Source: an uncultured Blautia sp. | GTDB lineage: Bacteria > Bacillota > Clostridia > Lachnospirales > Lachnospiraceae | DNA length: 39,565 nucleotides | NCBI GenBank assembly: GCA_900541345.1 | Contig: UQJE01000015.1 | Span: 1-39,565 of the forward strand | Direction: 5' to 3' | Part shown: in pieces, positions 25,253 through 33,526 of the stretch | How positions within the stretch are numbered: position 1 is the stretch's first letter | Layout: every line of letters starts with the position of its first letter | Notes under the pieces: model-generated | What the model was told of the DNA's origin: nothing | Database searches by the model: none | Seen by the model: the letters and a program-made list of their open reading frames with translations, nothing else | Made by a program: the position numbers and the translations under genes

Positions 25253-26149
25253 ATGAATACAAAATTTAAAAATTCCAGTGCAGGGGATAAGGCGTTTATT
25301 ATTCTCGTGTACGTGCTTCTTTCAGCAGTTATGTTAATTGTACTTTATCCTCTGATTTATATTGTGTCTGCATCTTTTTCAGACCCGCAGGCAGTAGTCA
25401 GCGGTAAGGTAATGTTGTGGCCTGTAGATGTGACGTTAAGAGGATATAAAGCGGTATTTAGAAATCCTAAGATTCTTACCGGATTTATGAACTCTTTCAT
25501 CTATATGGGTGTTGGAACCGTTGTAAACCTGATTATGACAATGCTTTGTGCATATCCTCTTTCCAGAAAAGAGTTTACAGCAAGAAATAAGATTGCAGCA
25601 TTATTCGTATTTACCATGTATTTCTCCGGCGGTCTTATGCCTACATACATGATCGTAAATAAGCTTGGTCTTATCAATACACGCTGGGCAATGATCATCC
25701 CGAGTGCTATGTCCACTTACAATATGATCATCGCACGTACTTATATGGTAAACTCCATTCCGGATGAGCTGTATGAAGCAGCACAGATCGATGGATGCTC
25801 TCCATTTAAATATCTCTTAAAAGTTGTAGTTCCGCTGTGTAAGCCGATTCTTGCGGTACTGACTCTTTACTATGGTATTGCTAAATGGAATAACTATTTT
25901 GACGCGATGCTGTATATTAACGATGCAAGCTTACAGCCGCTTACAATCGTATTAAGAGAGATCCTGATCCAGAACCAGATTGACCCGACCATGCTGACAG
26001 ACGCTTCGGCGATTGCCAAATTACAGGGTATGACAGAGCTTCTGAAATACGCAGTTATTGTAGTTGCATCTGTTCCGGTACTTGCTATTTACCCATTCGT
26101 ACAGAAATACTTTGTAAAAGGTGTTACAATCGGTGCGGTTAAAGGATGA
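25253..26149 (+). CDS. ABC sugar permease, YtcP/LplC-like
   Basis: This 298-residue partner permease has six helices. AGGAGGT precedes ATG 25253, which is preferred over a GTG six codons earlier. The EAA loop reads YEAAQIDGCSPFKYLLKVVVP. After residue 40, typical family text appears (SFSDPQAVVSGKVMLWP). Its stop codon TGA overlaps an ATG (ATGA at 26146-26149) that would be the natural start of the downstream binding protein but for a frame offset. No ATPase gene accompanies the operon, so an MsmK-type ATPase encoded elsewhere is presumably shared. Confidence 0.92.
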   Translation: MNTKFKNSSAGDKAFIILVYVLLSAVMLIVLYPLIYIVSASFSDPQAVVSGKVMLWPVDVTLRGYKAVFRNPKILTGFMNSFIYMGVGTVVNLIMTMLCAYPLSRKEFTARNKIAALFVFTMYFSGGLMPTYMIVNKLGLINTRWAMIIPSAMSTYNMIIARTYMVNSIPDELYEAAQIDGCSPFKYLLKVVVPLCKPILAVLTLYYGIAKWNNYFDAMLYINDASLQPLTIVLREILIQNQIDPTMLTDASAIAKLQGMTELLKYAVIVVASVPVLAIYPFVQKYFVKGVTIGAVKG

Positions 26150-26162
26150 TAATAAAAAAATA

Positions 26163-27572
26163 ATGCTGTCTGCTCTGCTGTTTCCGGTGCTTTTAGCAGG
26201 TGTATATAAGAAAGTGCCGGCAGCGGAGAAAGCGGACCTGGTTGTTTTCCAGGAGCTTGAAAGTGAAGAGAGCAGAGAGACTTATGAAGAGATTCTTACA
26301 GAGTATACAGAAGAAACCGGGACAAAAATCCGATTGGAGACATATTCCTCTTCCGATTACCGGAAAGAGCTTGAGGCTGCCTTTGCAGAAGGGAATGAGC
26401 CGGACGTATATACAGGAAGCCTTGCGGATATGACGAAAGATTTTAATGATGGGCAGCTTCACAATTTTCTTTATCTTTATGATGAGGAAAATGTGTATCA
26501 GCCGGGAGAGAGCTGGAGTGATAAGCTGCCTGCTCCTGTAAAAGATAAAATGTATATTTCAAATAAAGAAATACCAGGTTATCCTGCTTCTTTTGAGACA
26601 GTAAGGATTCTCTGCAATAAGGAACTTTTTGATTCTGCCCATGTGGAAATACCACAGACATGGGCAGAATTTTTAGAATCCTGTAAAAAATTTACGGATT
26701 CTGGAATCAGGCCTCTTGCTTTTCCGGGCAGTTCATACGGGGAACCTGCATGGCAGTGGCTTTTAAATTCCCTTGGAAATCAGACTGCGGGAAATTTGCC
26801 GGATTTTCTGGATGTCAACGAGAGAGAGAAAGGCTATGTGGAATTGAATGAATTCTGCAGGGGACTTGAGCAGGGAGACATAGATTTTCAGAAAGAATTT
26901 CTCTCACCATACAAACGGTTTCAGGAATTTGCGCAATTTCTGGGAGAGGACTTTGAAAATATGACTCAGGCTCAGGCATTGGAAGCTTTTGAGAAAGGGG
27001 AAGCAGCAATGGTGCTGACAGAGAGCAGCTCCATAAAAGAAATGGAAGCTGTTGCAGAAGGAGAATTTTCTACAGAAGCAATTTCTGTGCCCGTTATTAT
27101 GAAAGATACAGATGAAAATTCTGCTGAAAAACCCGTTCTGCCTTATGTTCAGCCGGAAATGATTTACGGAATAAATTCTTCTCTGAAAAAAGAGGGTGAA
27201 AAGCTGGATATGGCGGTAGACTTCGTGCAGTACATGACTTCAGAGGAAGTGCAGAGCCGTCTTTCAGAGGAGCTTTATCTTCTTCCTTCCAATCAGAATG
27301 CTGCTTTTCACAAAGTGCTGGAAGGTTTCCGCATATCGGAAGACGGGGCGCGTATTCCGTTTTTTGCAGGAATGAATGAAAAGCACAGGGAGATTGTCTG
27401 GGATATTTTGAAGGAATATATTTCAGGAGAGATTCCGGAGACAGAGTTTTCAGAGAAGATGCAGAAATCTTATGAAACAGAAGAACAAGAAATAAAAGAA
27501 TTAAAAGGCTGGAATATTACAAATAACTATGGTATGCCAAAGACAGGGGAATGTACCATGTGTGCGCCGTAA
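26163..27572 (+). CDS. Second ABC substrate-binding protein, start disrupted at an A7 tract
   Basis: This extracellular family 1 binding protein has about 469 residues from ATG 26163, with MalE-like features (LVVFQELESEE, ETYEEILTEYTEETG, PDVYTGSLADMT). The hydrophobic leader (MLSALLFPVLLAG) lacks the usual basic start, and the nearest ribosome site is 16 bases away. The ATG at 26146, overlapping the permease stop, would give a normal basic signal peptide (MIIKKIMLSALLFP) if the A-run at 26154-26160 had eight As rather than seven. GTG 26133 is a further candidate start. The C-terminus ends in a Cys-containing tail (CTMCAP). No lipobox. Confidence 0.75.
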   Translation: MLSALLFPVLLAGVYKKVPAAEKADLVVFQELESEESRETYEEILTEYTEETGTKIRLETYSSSDYRKELEAAFAEGNEPDVYTGSLADMTKDFNDGQLHNFLYLYDEENVYQPGESWSDKLPAPVKDKMYISNKEIPGYPASFETVRILCNKELFDSAHVEIPQTWAEFLESCKKFTDSGIRPLAFPGSSYGEPAWQWLLNSLGNQTAGNLPDFLDVNEREKGYVELNEFCRGLEQGDIDFQKEFLSPYKRFQEFAQFLGEDFENMTQAQALEAFEKGEAAMVLTESSSIKEMEAVAEGEFSTEAISVPVIMKDTDENSAEKPVLPYVQPEMIYGINSSLKKEGEKLDMAVDFVQYMTSEEVQSRLSEELYLLPSNQNAAFHKVLEGFRISEDGARIPFFAGMNEKHREIVWDILKEYISGEIPETEFSEKMQKSYETEEQEIKELKGWNITNNYGMPKTGECTMCAP

Positions 27573-27575
27573 AAA

Positions 27576-27619
27576 AGAGCTGTCCTGACCGGGGAGGGAA
27601 ACCGGCAGGGCAGCTTTTT
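27576..27619. terminator. Bidirectional terminator after the ABC operon
   Basis: AGCTGTCCTGACCGG pairs with CCGGCAGGGCAGCT with one mismatch, flanked by A6 and T5. It also serves the convergent thioredoxin-like gene. Confidence 0.85.
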
Positions 27620-27646
27620 GCCTGTCGAAAAACTTATTGCGCTTTA

Positions 27647-28093
27647 TTATTTTTCGTAAAGGGCAAGAAATTCCTCTCCTGTATAGGAGGCGGAAATCTT
27701 TCCGTTTACAACTTCGAGCACAACAGGCACTTCTGTTACTTTTGCTTCGTCCAGAAGAGCATACATTTCATCAGGGCGTTTTTCTCTGTCCTGACTTGTA
27801 CTGTAATATAAAACAGAAAGCTCTTCTTCTTTTATAATGGATTGAAGCTTGGGAGAAAATTCTTCGCAGTCAGGGCAGTCGTCCCGTCCTACATAAATAT
27901 AAACAGTATCTTTTGGTCCTTTCCCGTGAATGCAGTCGTCAAATTTCTCCAGAGTAGTCTGTGTAAATCCATATGGATTCCGGCCGGTGTCTGTATTTTT
28001 CTGCTTGTAAAAAAGGATGCCCGCAATACAGGCAATTGCTGCCAGAAGAATAATGAGAATCAGGGCGAAGGTTTTTTTTGAAAGTTTTTTCAT
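27647..28093 (-). CDS. Membrane-anchored thioredoxin-like protein (CPDC)
   Basis: This 148-residue protein has an N-terminal uncleaved-looking anchor (helix about 8-28 after basic MKKLSKK) and an extracytoplasmic thioredoxin-fold domain. The active-site motif is CPDC at residues 73-76 and a cis-proline segment EVPVV follows near residue 121. It resembles small Firmicute thioredoxin-family lipoprotein-like or bacteriocin-accessory-type proteins; thiol-disulfide exchange outside the membrane is the inferred role. The gene is alone, convergent with the ABC operon, with AAGGAAACGG before ATG. Confidence 0.78.
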   Translation of the reverse strand: MKKLSKKTFALILIILLAAIACIAGILFYKQKNTDTGRNPYGFTQTTLEKFDDCIHGKGPKDTVYIYVGRDDCPDCEEFSPKLQSIIKEEELSVLYYSTSQDREKRPDEMYALLDEAKVTEVPVVLEVVNGKISASYTGEEFLALYEK

Positions 28094-28200
28094 AACCGTT
28101 TCCTTTCAATTATTTGATAATTTTACCTTAACATAAAAACAGGAACAGGGCAACGGAATTTTAAAAAGTAAAACTTTATTTATCTTTAACGAAAAAAAGA

Positions 28201-28230
28201 TTGCGGAGTTTGATGTAGTTTGTGTAAAAT
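28201..28230 (+). promoter_or_regulatory. Promoter of the UMF1-type transporter
   Basis: TTGCGG (28201-28206) and TAAAAT (28225-28230) are spaced 18 bases, 36 bases before the start codon. Confidence 0.5.
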
Positions 28231-28266
28231 AAAAGAGAAATATATAGAAAAAAAGAGGAAGAAAAT

Positions 28267-29502
28267 ATGAAATGGAAACTTACGAAACAGGAGAGGAACT
28301 GGGTGCTTTACGATGTGGGAAATTCGGCTTTCACTCTCTTAATTGCTACCATTCTGCCGATTTATTTTAATTATCTTGCAGATAAGGGCGGTTTAAGCGA
28401 TGTAGAGTATCTGGCATACTGGGGCTATGCCGCATCAGTGGTGACGCTTCTGGTGGCGCTTCTTGGTCCTGTTATTGGTACCCTGGCAGATACAGAAGGG
28501 TATAAAAAACCTATTTTTATTACGTTTATTGTTGTGGGAATCATTGCCTGCGTGTCTCTTGGAATAGCAGAAAACTGGCTTTTATTTCTTGTTATTTTTA
28601 TTATTGCAAAGGTGGGATACTCCGGAAGTCTTATTTTTTATGATTCCATGCTTTCTGATGTTACTACAAAAGAAAGAATGGACGATGTATCTTCAAGAGG
28701 ATATGCCTGGGGTTATATTGGAAGCTGCATTCCTTTTGTTATCTGCCTTTTTGTTGTGCTTGGGTCAGGAAAACTGGGCCTTTCTATGGAAGCGGCAATG
28801 GGGATTGCTTTTGTTATTATCAGCGCCTGGTGGCTTTTATTTTCTCTGCCGCTTCTGAGAACTTACAGACAGAAATATTACATAAAAAAGAAAAAGAATG
28901 CGGTTGCAGACAGCTTTAAAAGGATAGGGCGCACCTTGAAAAACGCAGGAAATGAAAAAAAGATTTTGTTTTTCCTGATTGCCTTTTTCTTTTATATTGA
29001 TGGTGTGTATACCATTATCGATATGGCGACTGCCTACGGTTCTGCCCTGGGGCTTGACAGTACGGGACTTCTTCTGGCGCTTCTTGTTACGCAGATTGTA
29101 GCTTTTCCATTTGCTATTTTATTTGGAAGACTGGCACAGAAATACCCGGTAGAAAAATTGATTACCTTCTGTGTGACAGCCTATTTCGGAATTGCCGTAT
29201 TTGCCATGTTCCTTCACAGTCAGTGGCAGTTCTGGGTGCTTGCAGTTCTTGTGGGAATGTTTCAGGGAGGCGTACAGGCTCTTTCCAGGTCTTATTTTAC
29301 AAAAATCATACCGCCGGAGCAGTCCGGGGAGTATTTCGGGATTCTTGATATTTGCGGAAAAGGCGCTTCTTTTGTAGGAACAACGATTGTGAGTGTTGTC
29401 TCTCAGGTTACAGGAAATATGAATCTTGGAGTGGGAATGATTGCGATTCTTTTTGTGGTGGGACTTTTCTTTTTCAGAAAAGCCGCCACAACAAATGCAT
29501 AA
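28267..29502 (+). CDS. UMF1-type MFS transporter (Atg22-like)
   Basis: This 411-residue membrane protein has about 12 helices. The N-terminus ERNWVLYDVGNSAFTLLI matches the UMF1/Atg22-like subgroup of the MFS, whose yeast member exports amino acids from the vacuole. Bacterial members are uncharacterised permeases. Other matching text is GPVIGTLADTEGYKKP and the late loop QGGVQALSRSYFTKIIPP. GAGGAAG precedes ATG. It is a single gene, ending 34 bases from the convergent DUF368 gene with no clear terminator between them. Substrate unknown. Confidence 0.87.
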   Translation: MKWKLTKQERNWVLYDVGNSAFTLLIATILPIYFNYLADKGGLSDVEYLAYWGYAASVVTLLVALLGPVIGTLADTEGYKKPIFITFIVVGIIACVSLGIAENWLLFLVIFIIAKVGYSGSLIFYDSMLSDVTTKERMDDVSSRGYAWGYIGSCIPFVICLFVVLGSGKLGLSMEAAMGIAFVIISAWWLLFSLPLLRTYRQKYYIKKKKNAVADSFKRIGRTLKNAGNEKKILFFLIAFFFYIDGVYTIIDMATAYGSALGLDSTGLLLALLVTQIVAFPFAILFGRLAQKYPVEKLITFCVTAYFGIAVFAMFLHSQWQFWVLAVLVGMFQGGVQALSRSYFTKIIPPEQSGEYFGILDICGKGASFVGTTIVSVVSQVTGNMNLGVGMIAILFVVGLFFFRKAATTNA

Positions 29503-29536
29503 GAAAAATAATTTCAGAAATGGATTCCAGGTATTA

Positions 29537-30385
29537 TTACTCTCCGCCCAGTTTGCTTGCAATAAACCAGCCAAGGGCAAAGGTAATAATGCCGGTTCCT
29601 ATCATAAGAACGGAGATGCCGCTCCAGTCGGTTTTCATTAAAATGGCAATAGGAGAAGCGAGGATCAGTCCGATAATTCCATAATAAGCGTGAATTTCGG
29701 CTTTTGAAAAAATAAATTCTATGAGCTTTGCAATTAAAAAGATACCGATAACAACGCCAATGCCAAAGGGGATTAAAACACCCATACCTGCAGCAAGACC
29801 AGCTATATCAAATTGGATCAGTGCGTCAACAAAATTGTTAATTGTTTTTAAGATGGTGTCGTAATAGCCCAGAAGCATCAGCATCATGGAACCGCTTACA
29901 CCGGGAACAACCATAGTTGCGGCAGCGATGATACCAATACCGAACAGCTTGAGGATATTAACAATACCAAAACTTACATCGGCGCTGTTTCCGCTGGTTT
30001 CTCCCAGAAGAGCCATGAAAATAACGATACCGAAGAAAATAAAAAACGGAATCATTTTATCTATGGTCACAGTGTGGCCTTTTACTTTTTTAAAGATAAA
30101 TGGAAGGCTTCCTGCGATCAGTCCGCAAAATGCAAAATTCGTGGGAATTGGATATGATGTAAGTAAAAACTCAAATAGTCTTGACAGAGCAACAATAGCA
30201 ATTCCGGCTCCTGCAAAAACAGGGATCAGTAATTTCAGGCTTTCTTTAAATTCGCTTTTCAGATGTGTAATGGCATGGATCAGTTTGTCGTATAAGCCCA
30301 TAGCGACCATCATAGTTCCGCCGCTTACGCCCGGAATAATGTTGGCAATTCCGACAACCATACCCTGTAGGATTTGTTTTATCAT
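29537..30385 (-). CDS. DUF368 membrane protein (PopT-type undecaprenyl phosphate translocase)
   Basis: This 282-residue polytopic protein has two related halves, each with a re-entrant-style motif: NIIPGVSGGTMM near residue 17 and VVPGVSGSMMLML near 165. This internal repeat is the mark of DUF368. Members of DUF368 (PopT) were shown in Staphylococcus and Vibrio to recycle the cell-wall lipid carrier undecaprenyl phosphate across the membrane, in parallel with DedA-family UptA. The role here is by family. AAAGG lies upstream of ATG, and a minus-strand promoter and a perfect palindrome precede the gene. Confidence 0.87.
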   Translation of the reverse strand: MIKQILQGMVVGIANIIPGVSGGTMMVAMGLYDKLIHAITHLKSEFKESLKLLIPVFAGAGIAIVALSRLFEFLLTSYPIPTNFAFCGLIAGSLPFIFKKVKGHTVTIDKMIPFFIFFGIVIFMALLGETSGNSADVSFGIVNILKLFGIGIIAAATMVVPGVSGSMMLMLLGYYDTILKTINNFVDALIQFDIAGLAAGMGVLIPFGIGVVIGIFLIAKLIEFIFSKAEIHAYYGIIGLILASPIAILMKTDWSGISVLMIGTGIITFALGWFIASKLGGE

Positions 30386-30420
30386 TTTTATGCCTTTCTG
30401 TATATGTCTTCCTGGTTTTC

Positions 30421-30434
30421 TGCTGAATTCAGCA
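30421..30434. promoter_or_regulatory. Perfect palindrome in the DUF368 leader
   Basis: TGCTGAATTCAGCA is a perfect 14-base palindrome lying between the predicted -10 and the start codon of the DUF368 gene, about 12 bases downstream of the expected transcript start. It is an operator candidate. Confidence 0.4.
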
Positions 30435-30452
30435 TATAGTAACTACTCTCAG

Positions 30453-30481
30453 AATTTATCACACTTTCAGATAAGGTGCAA
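30453..30481 (-). promoter_or_regulatory. Promoter of the DUF368 gene
   Basis: On the minus strand TTGCAC (complement of 30476-30481) and TAAATT (complement of 30453-30458) are spaced 17 bases. Confidence 0.65.
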
Positions 30482-30513
30482 GTATTTTGGGGGATTTATT
30501 TTGCCCCCTGTTG

Positions 30514-30542
30514 TGGACAGAAGATAAAAAGTGTGCTAGAAT
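30514..30542 (+). promoter_or_regulatory. Promoter of rho
   Basis: TGGACA (30514-30519) and TAGAAT (30537-30542) are spaced 17 bases, with TGC just before the -10. The leader to rho would be about 140 bases, long enough for autoregulation by Rho, which is known in other bacteria; no clear terminator is visible in it. Confidence 0.6.
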
Positions 30543-30686
30543 GAAAAAACAGAGTCAAAACAAAACATTCTGATTTCAGGTGCTCATGTCGCGTCAGACA
30601 GTTTACCCGGTTACATTAATTTTTTATATTATTAAGATATGTATTTTTTCAGAAAAAAGAAATATTGATAGCAGAGGATTATAAAA

Positions 30687-32153
30687 ATGATGAGAGAAAA
30701 GTATGAGTCCTTGTCACTTGCAACTTTAAAGGACCTCGCGAAGGCAAGAAAATTGAAAGGTGTTTCTACATTGAGAAAACCGGAATTAATCGAAAGAATG
30801 CTTGAGGAAGATGAGAAGCAGGGAACAATCCAGTCCAAGGGAGAAATAATCCGGGAAACAGAGAGAGAAGAGAGAAGAGATACAGAAAAGACAGATGAAA
30901 GAATAGATGAAAAAACATTCGAAAGAACATCAGAAAGAGAGACTGCGGGAGAAAATCGGGAAACAGGAGAAGGTCAGACAAGAGAGTGTGTAAGACCGCG
31001 CCCGTCAGAGGGAATCCAGCAGCTTGACAGCGGAGAAAAGGCAAATGGAATCCTTGAGGTTCTTCCTGACGGATATGGATTTATCCGCTGTGCCAATTAT
31101 CTTCCGGGAGAAAACGATGTGTATGTTTCCCCTTCACAGATCCGCCGTTTTAATTTAAAAACAGGCGATATTATTCAGGGAAACACAAGGATTAAAACAC
31201 AGGGAGAAAAATTCAGCGCTCTTTTATATGTGACTTCCATTAACGGATTTCACCCCAGTGAAGGCCAGAGAAGATATAATTTTGAGGATATGACCCCGAT
31301 TTTTCCAAATGAGCGTCTGAGAATGGAGCGCCCCGGCGGAACCACTGCCATGAGAATTGTGGATCTGATAAGTCCTATCGGAAAAGGACAGAGAGGTATG
31401 ATTGTATCTCCGCCGAAAGCCGGTAAGACGACGCTTTTAAAAGATGTGGCAAAATCCATTCTTCGTAATAACAGAGATATGCATTTGATTATTCTTCTCA
31501 TTGACGAGCGTCCTGAGGAGGTAACAGATATTAAGGAAGCGATTCAGGGTTCGAATGTAGAGGTTATTTATTCCACTTTTGATGAGCAGCCGGATCATCA
31601 TAAGCGTGTGTCAGAAATGGTAATCGAAAGAGCAAGACGCCTTGTAGAGCATAAAAAAGATGTGACCATTCTTCTTGATTCGATCACGCGTCTTGCAAGG
31701 GCATATAACCTTGTAATCCCGCCAAGCGGAAGAACACTTTCCGGCGGTCTTGATCCTGCAGCTCTTCATATGCCGAAGCGTTTCTTTGGCGCTGCACGAA
31801 ACATGCGTGAAGGCGGAAGCCTTACCATTCTTGCAACAGCTCTTGTAGATACAGGAAGCAAGATGGACGATGTGATTTATGAGGAATTTAAGGGAACAGG
31901 CAACATGGAACTGGTTCTCGATAGAAAACTCCAGGAAAAACGAGTATTTCCGGCTATCGACATTCAGAAATCCGGAACAAGACGGGAAGATCTTCTTCTT
32001 TCTCCAGATGAGCAGGAAGCAGTATATAATATGAGAAAAGCTTTAAACGGAATGAAAGCAGAAGATGCGGTAGAGCAGATTCTAAATATGTTTGCCCGTA
32101 CAAAGAATAACGAAGAATTTGTTCAGATGGCAAAAAAACAGAAATTTTTATAA
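30687..32153 (+). CDS. rho: Transcription termination factor Rho with charged insert
   Basis: Hexameric RNA-dependent ATPase that ends transcription; 488 residues, longer than the roughly 420 of E. coli. An N-terminal helical domain (~5-42) is followed by a low-complexity Glu/Arg/Thr-rich insert (~45-112), then the RNA-binding cold-shock-like domain (GILEVLPDGYGFIR, 121-134), then the ATPase domain with Walker A SPPKAGKTT (241-249), Walker B VTILLDSITRLARAYN and SGGLDPAALHMPKRFF. Start ATG 30687 follows AGAGG at a somewhat long distance; ATG 30690 is also possible. First gene of the translation-related block. Confidence 0.97.
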   Translation: MMREKYESLSLATLKDLAKARKLKGVSTLRKPELIERMLEEDEKQGTIQSKGEIIRETEREERRDTEKTDERIDEKTFERTSERETAGENRETGEGQTRECVRPRPSEGIQQLDSGEKANGILEVLPDGYGFIRCANYLPGENDVYVSPSQIRRFNLKTGDIIQGNTRIKTQGEKFSALLYVTSINGFHPSEGQRRYNFEDMTPIFPNERLRMERPGGTTAMRIVDLISPIGKGQRGMIVSPPKAGKTTLLKDVAKSILRNNRDMHLIILLIDERPEEVTDIKEAIQGSNVEVIYSTFDEQPDHHKRVSEMVIERARRLVEHKKDVTILLDSITRLARAYNLVIPPSGRTLSGGLDPAALHMPKRFFGAARNMREGGSLTILATALVDTGSKMDDVIYEEFKGTGNMELVLDRKLQEKRVFPAIDIQKSGTRREDLLLSPDEQEAVYNMRKALNGMKAEDAVEQILNMFARTKNNEEFVQMAKKQKFL

Positions 32154-32158
32154 ATATC

Positions 32159-32229
32159 TTGCATTTGAACCAGGTATGTGATATAATCAAAAAGCTGTTT
32201 AATAGAGAAATTCGTCAAGTAATACGAAT
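32159..32229 (+). promoter_or_regulatory. rpmE promoter and leader hairpin
   Basis: TTGCAT (32159-32164) and perfect TATAAT (32182-32187) are spaced 17 bases, so rpmE has its own promoter. The leader carries an ATTCGT/ACGAAT hairpin (32210-32229) shortly before the ribosome site. L31 leaders that bind the protein are known in Firmicutes; whether this is one needs a covariance-model match. Confidence 0.6.
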
Positions 32230-32259
32230 AAATAGAAGGTATATAGAGAGGTGAAAATC

Positions 32260-32463
32260 ATGAGAGAAGGAATCCATCCAAACTACCATCAGGCAACTGT
32301 AACCTGTAACTGCGGAAACACATTTACAACAGGTTCTACAAAAGAGGACATCCATGTAGAAATCTGCTCCAAATGCCATCCGTTCTACACAGGACAGCAG
32401 AAGGCTGCTCAGGCTCGCGGACGTATCGACAAGTTCAACAGAAAATATGGTCTGAACAAATAA
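32260..32463 (+). CDS. rpmE: 50S ribosomal protein L31, zinc-binding type
   Basis: This 67-residue large-subunit ribosomal protein begins MREGIHPNYH. AGAGAGGTG ends six bases before ATG 32260, so the upstream GTG at 32251 belongs to the ribosome site. Four cysteines (CNC near residue 16 and CSKC near 36) form the Zn-ribbon of the C+ class of L31, which can also serve as a zinc store. It follows rho, as in many Firmicutes, but has its own promoter and terminator. Confidence 0.97.
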   Translation: MREGIHPNYHQATVTCNCGNTFTTGSTKEDIHVEICSKCHPFYTGQQKAAQARGRIDKFNRKYGLNK

Positions 32464-32483
32464 TTAAAGAATATTACAGTGAG

Positions 32484-32517
32484 AAGGTTGAGGTTGGGAA
32501 ATCTCAACCTTTCTTTG
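32484..32517 (+). terminator. Terminator-like hairpin after rpmE
   Basis: AAGGTTGAG (32484-32492) pairs with CTCAACCTT (32503-32511), followed by a T-rich tail. It lies 17 bases before the DUF1385 start, so it may be leaky. Confidence 0.65.
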
Positions 32518-32533
32518 TATCAGGAGAAAAAAT

Positions 32534-33526
32534 ATGAAACCATCAAATATTGGCGGACAGGCAGTTATGGAAGGCATTATGATGCGCCATAAAGACAAGT
32601 ATTCCATAGCGGTGCGCCGTCCGGACAACGAAATAGAGCTGAAGGTGGAAGACTATAAATGCATCTTCGGCAATGCAAAAATCTGGAGGAAACCGCTGAT
32701 TCGCGGTGTGGTAAGCTTTGTGGACTCTCTTGTCGTGGGCATGAAATGTCTGATGTATTCTGCAGAAATCGCAGGCGACGAGGAGGACGAAGAGGAAGCA
32801 AAAAAGATGGCGCATCTTTCGGAAGATGAAAAGGAGAAGAAAAAAGCAAAAGAAGATAAAATGTTTAAGCTGCTTCTGTATGCAACAGTCGCACTTTCTA
32901 TTGTAATCTCCATTGCAGCTTTTATGCTTCTTCCCTATGTGCTTGCAAGTCTTCTTCGCAAAATCGGCGCAACAGAGGTGATTGTTACCATAGCAGAAGC
33001 ATTTGTGAAGCTTGCGCTGTTTATGGGCTATATGATTCTGATTTCCAGAATGAAGGATATTCAGAGAACCTTCATGTATCATGGAGCAGAGCATAAGTGT
33101 ATTAATTGTGTGGAACACGGAATGCCTCTTACCGTTGAGAATGTAATGAAAAGCTCAAGACAGCACAGACGCTGCGGAACAAGCTTTTTATTCCTTGTGA
33201 TGATAGTGAGTATTTTTCTGCATTTTATCTTTGTCCTTGTGCCGTTTTACTGGGTGCGTCTTTTCGGAAGAATTCTTATGGTTCCCATTGTGGCAGGCAT
33301 TTCTTTTGAAATGATTCAGTGGGCAGGAAGAACAGACAGTAAGCTTGCAGATATTTTAAGCAAACCGGGACTTGCCATGCAGAAGCTGACTACAAAGGAG
33401 CCGACAGAAGATATGGCGGAGGTTGCCATTAAAGCAGTTGAGGCTGTGTTTGACTGGAGAACATATCTGAAAGAAGAATTCGGTGTAGATGTTTCGAAAG
33501 AGGAAACTTCGGAGGCAGAAGCATGA
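32534..33526 (+). CDS. DUF1385 membrane protein (YqhQ-like)
   Basis: This 330-residue protein of unknown function is widely kept beside prmC-prfA in Firmicutes. It opens with the family motif GGQAVMEGIMMR (7-18). A highly charged loop (EEDEEEAKK and EKEKKKAKE) separates the first part from about four membrane helices (112-140, 150-168, ~205-228, ~234-255). YHGAEHKCINCVEHG (~178-192) is the conserved core, with His and Cys residues that could bind a metal. AGGAG precedes ATG. Its last codons overlap the prmC start by four bases (ATGA), implying translational coupling. Confidence 0.88.
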   Translation: MKPSNIGGQAVMEGIMMRHKDKYSIAVRRPDNEIELKVEDYKCIFGNAKIWRKPLIRGVVSFVDSLVVGMKCLMYSAEIAGDEEDEEEAKKMAHLSEDEKEKKKAKEDKMFKLLLYATVALSIVISIAAFMLLPYVLASLLRKIGATEVIVTIAEAFVKLALFMGYMILISRMKDIQRTFMYHGAEHKCINCVEHGMPLTVENVMKSSRQHRRCGTSFLFLVMIVSIFLHFIFVLVPFYWVRLFGRILMVPIVAGISFEMIQWAGRTDSKLADILSKPGLAMQKLTTKEPTEDMAEVAIKAVEAVFDWRTYLKEEFGVDVSKEETSEAEA

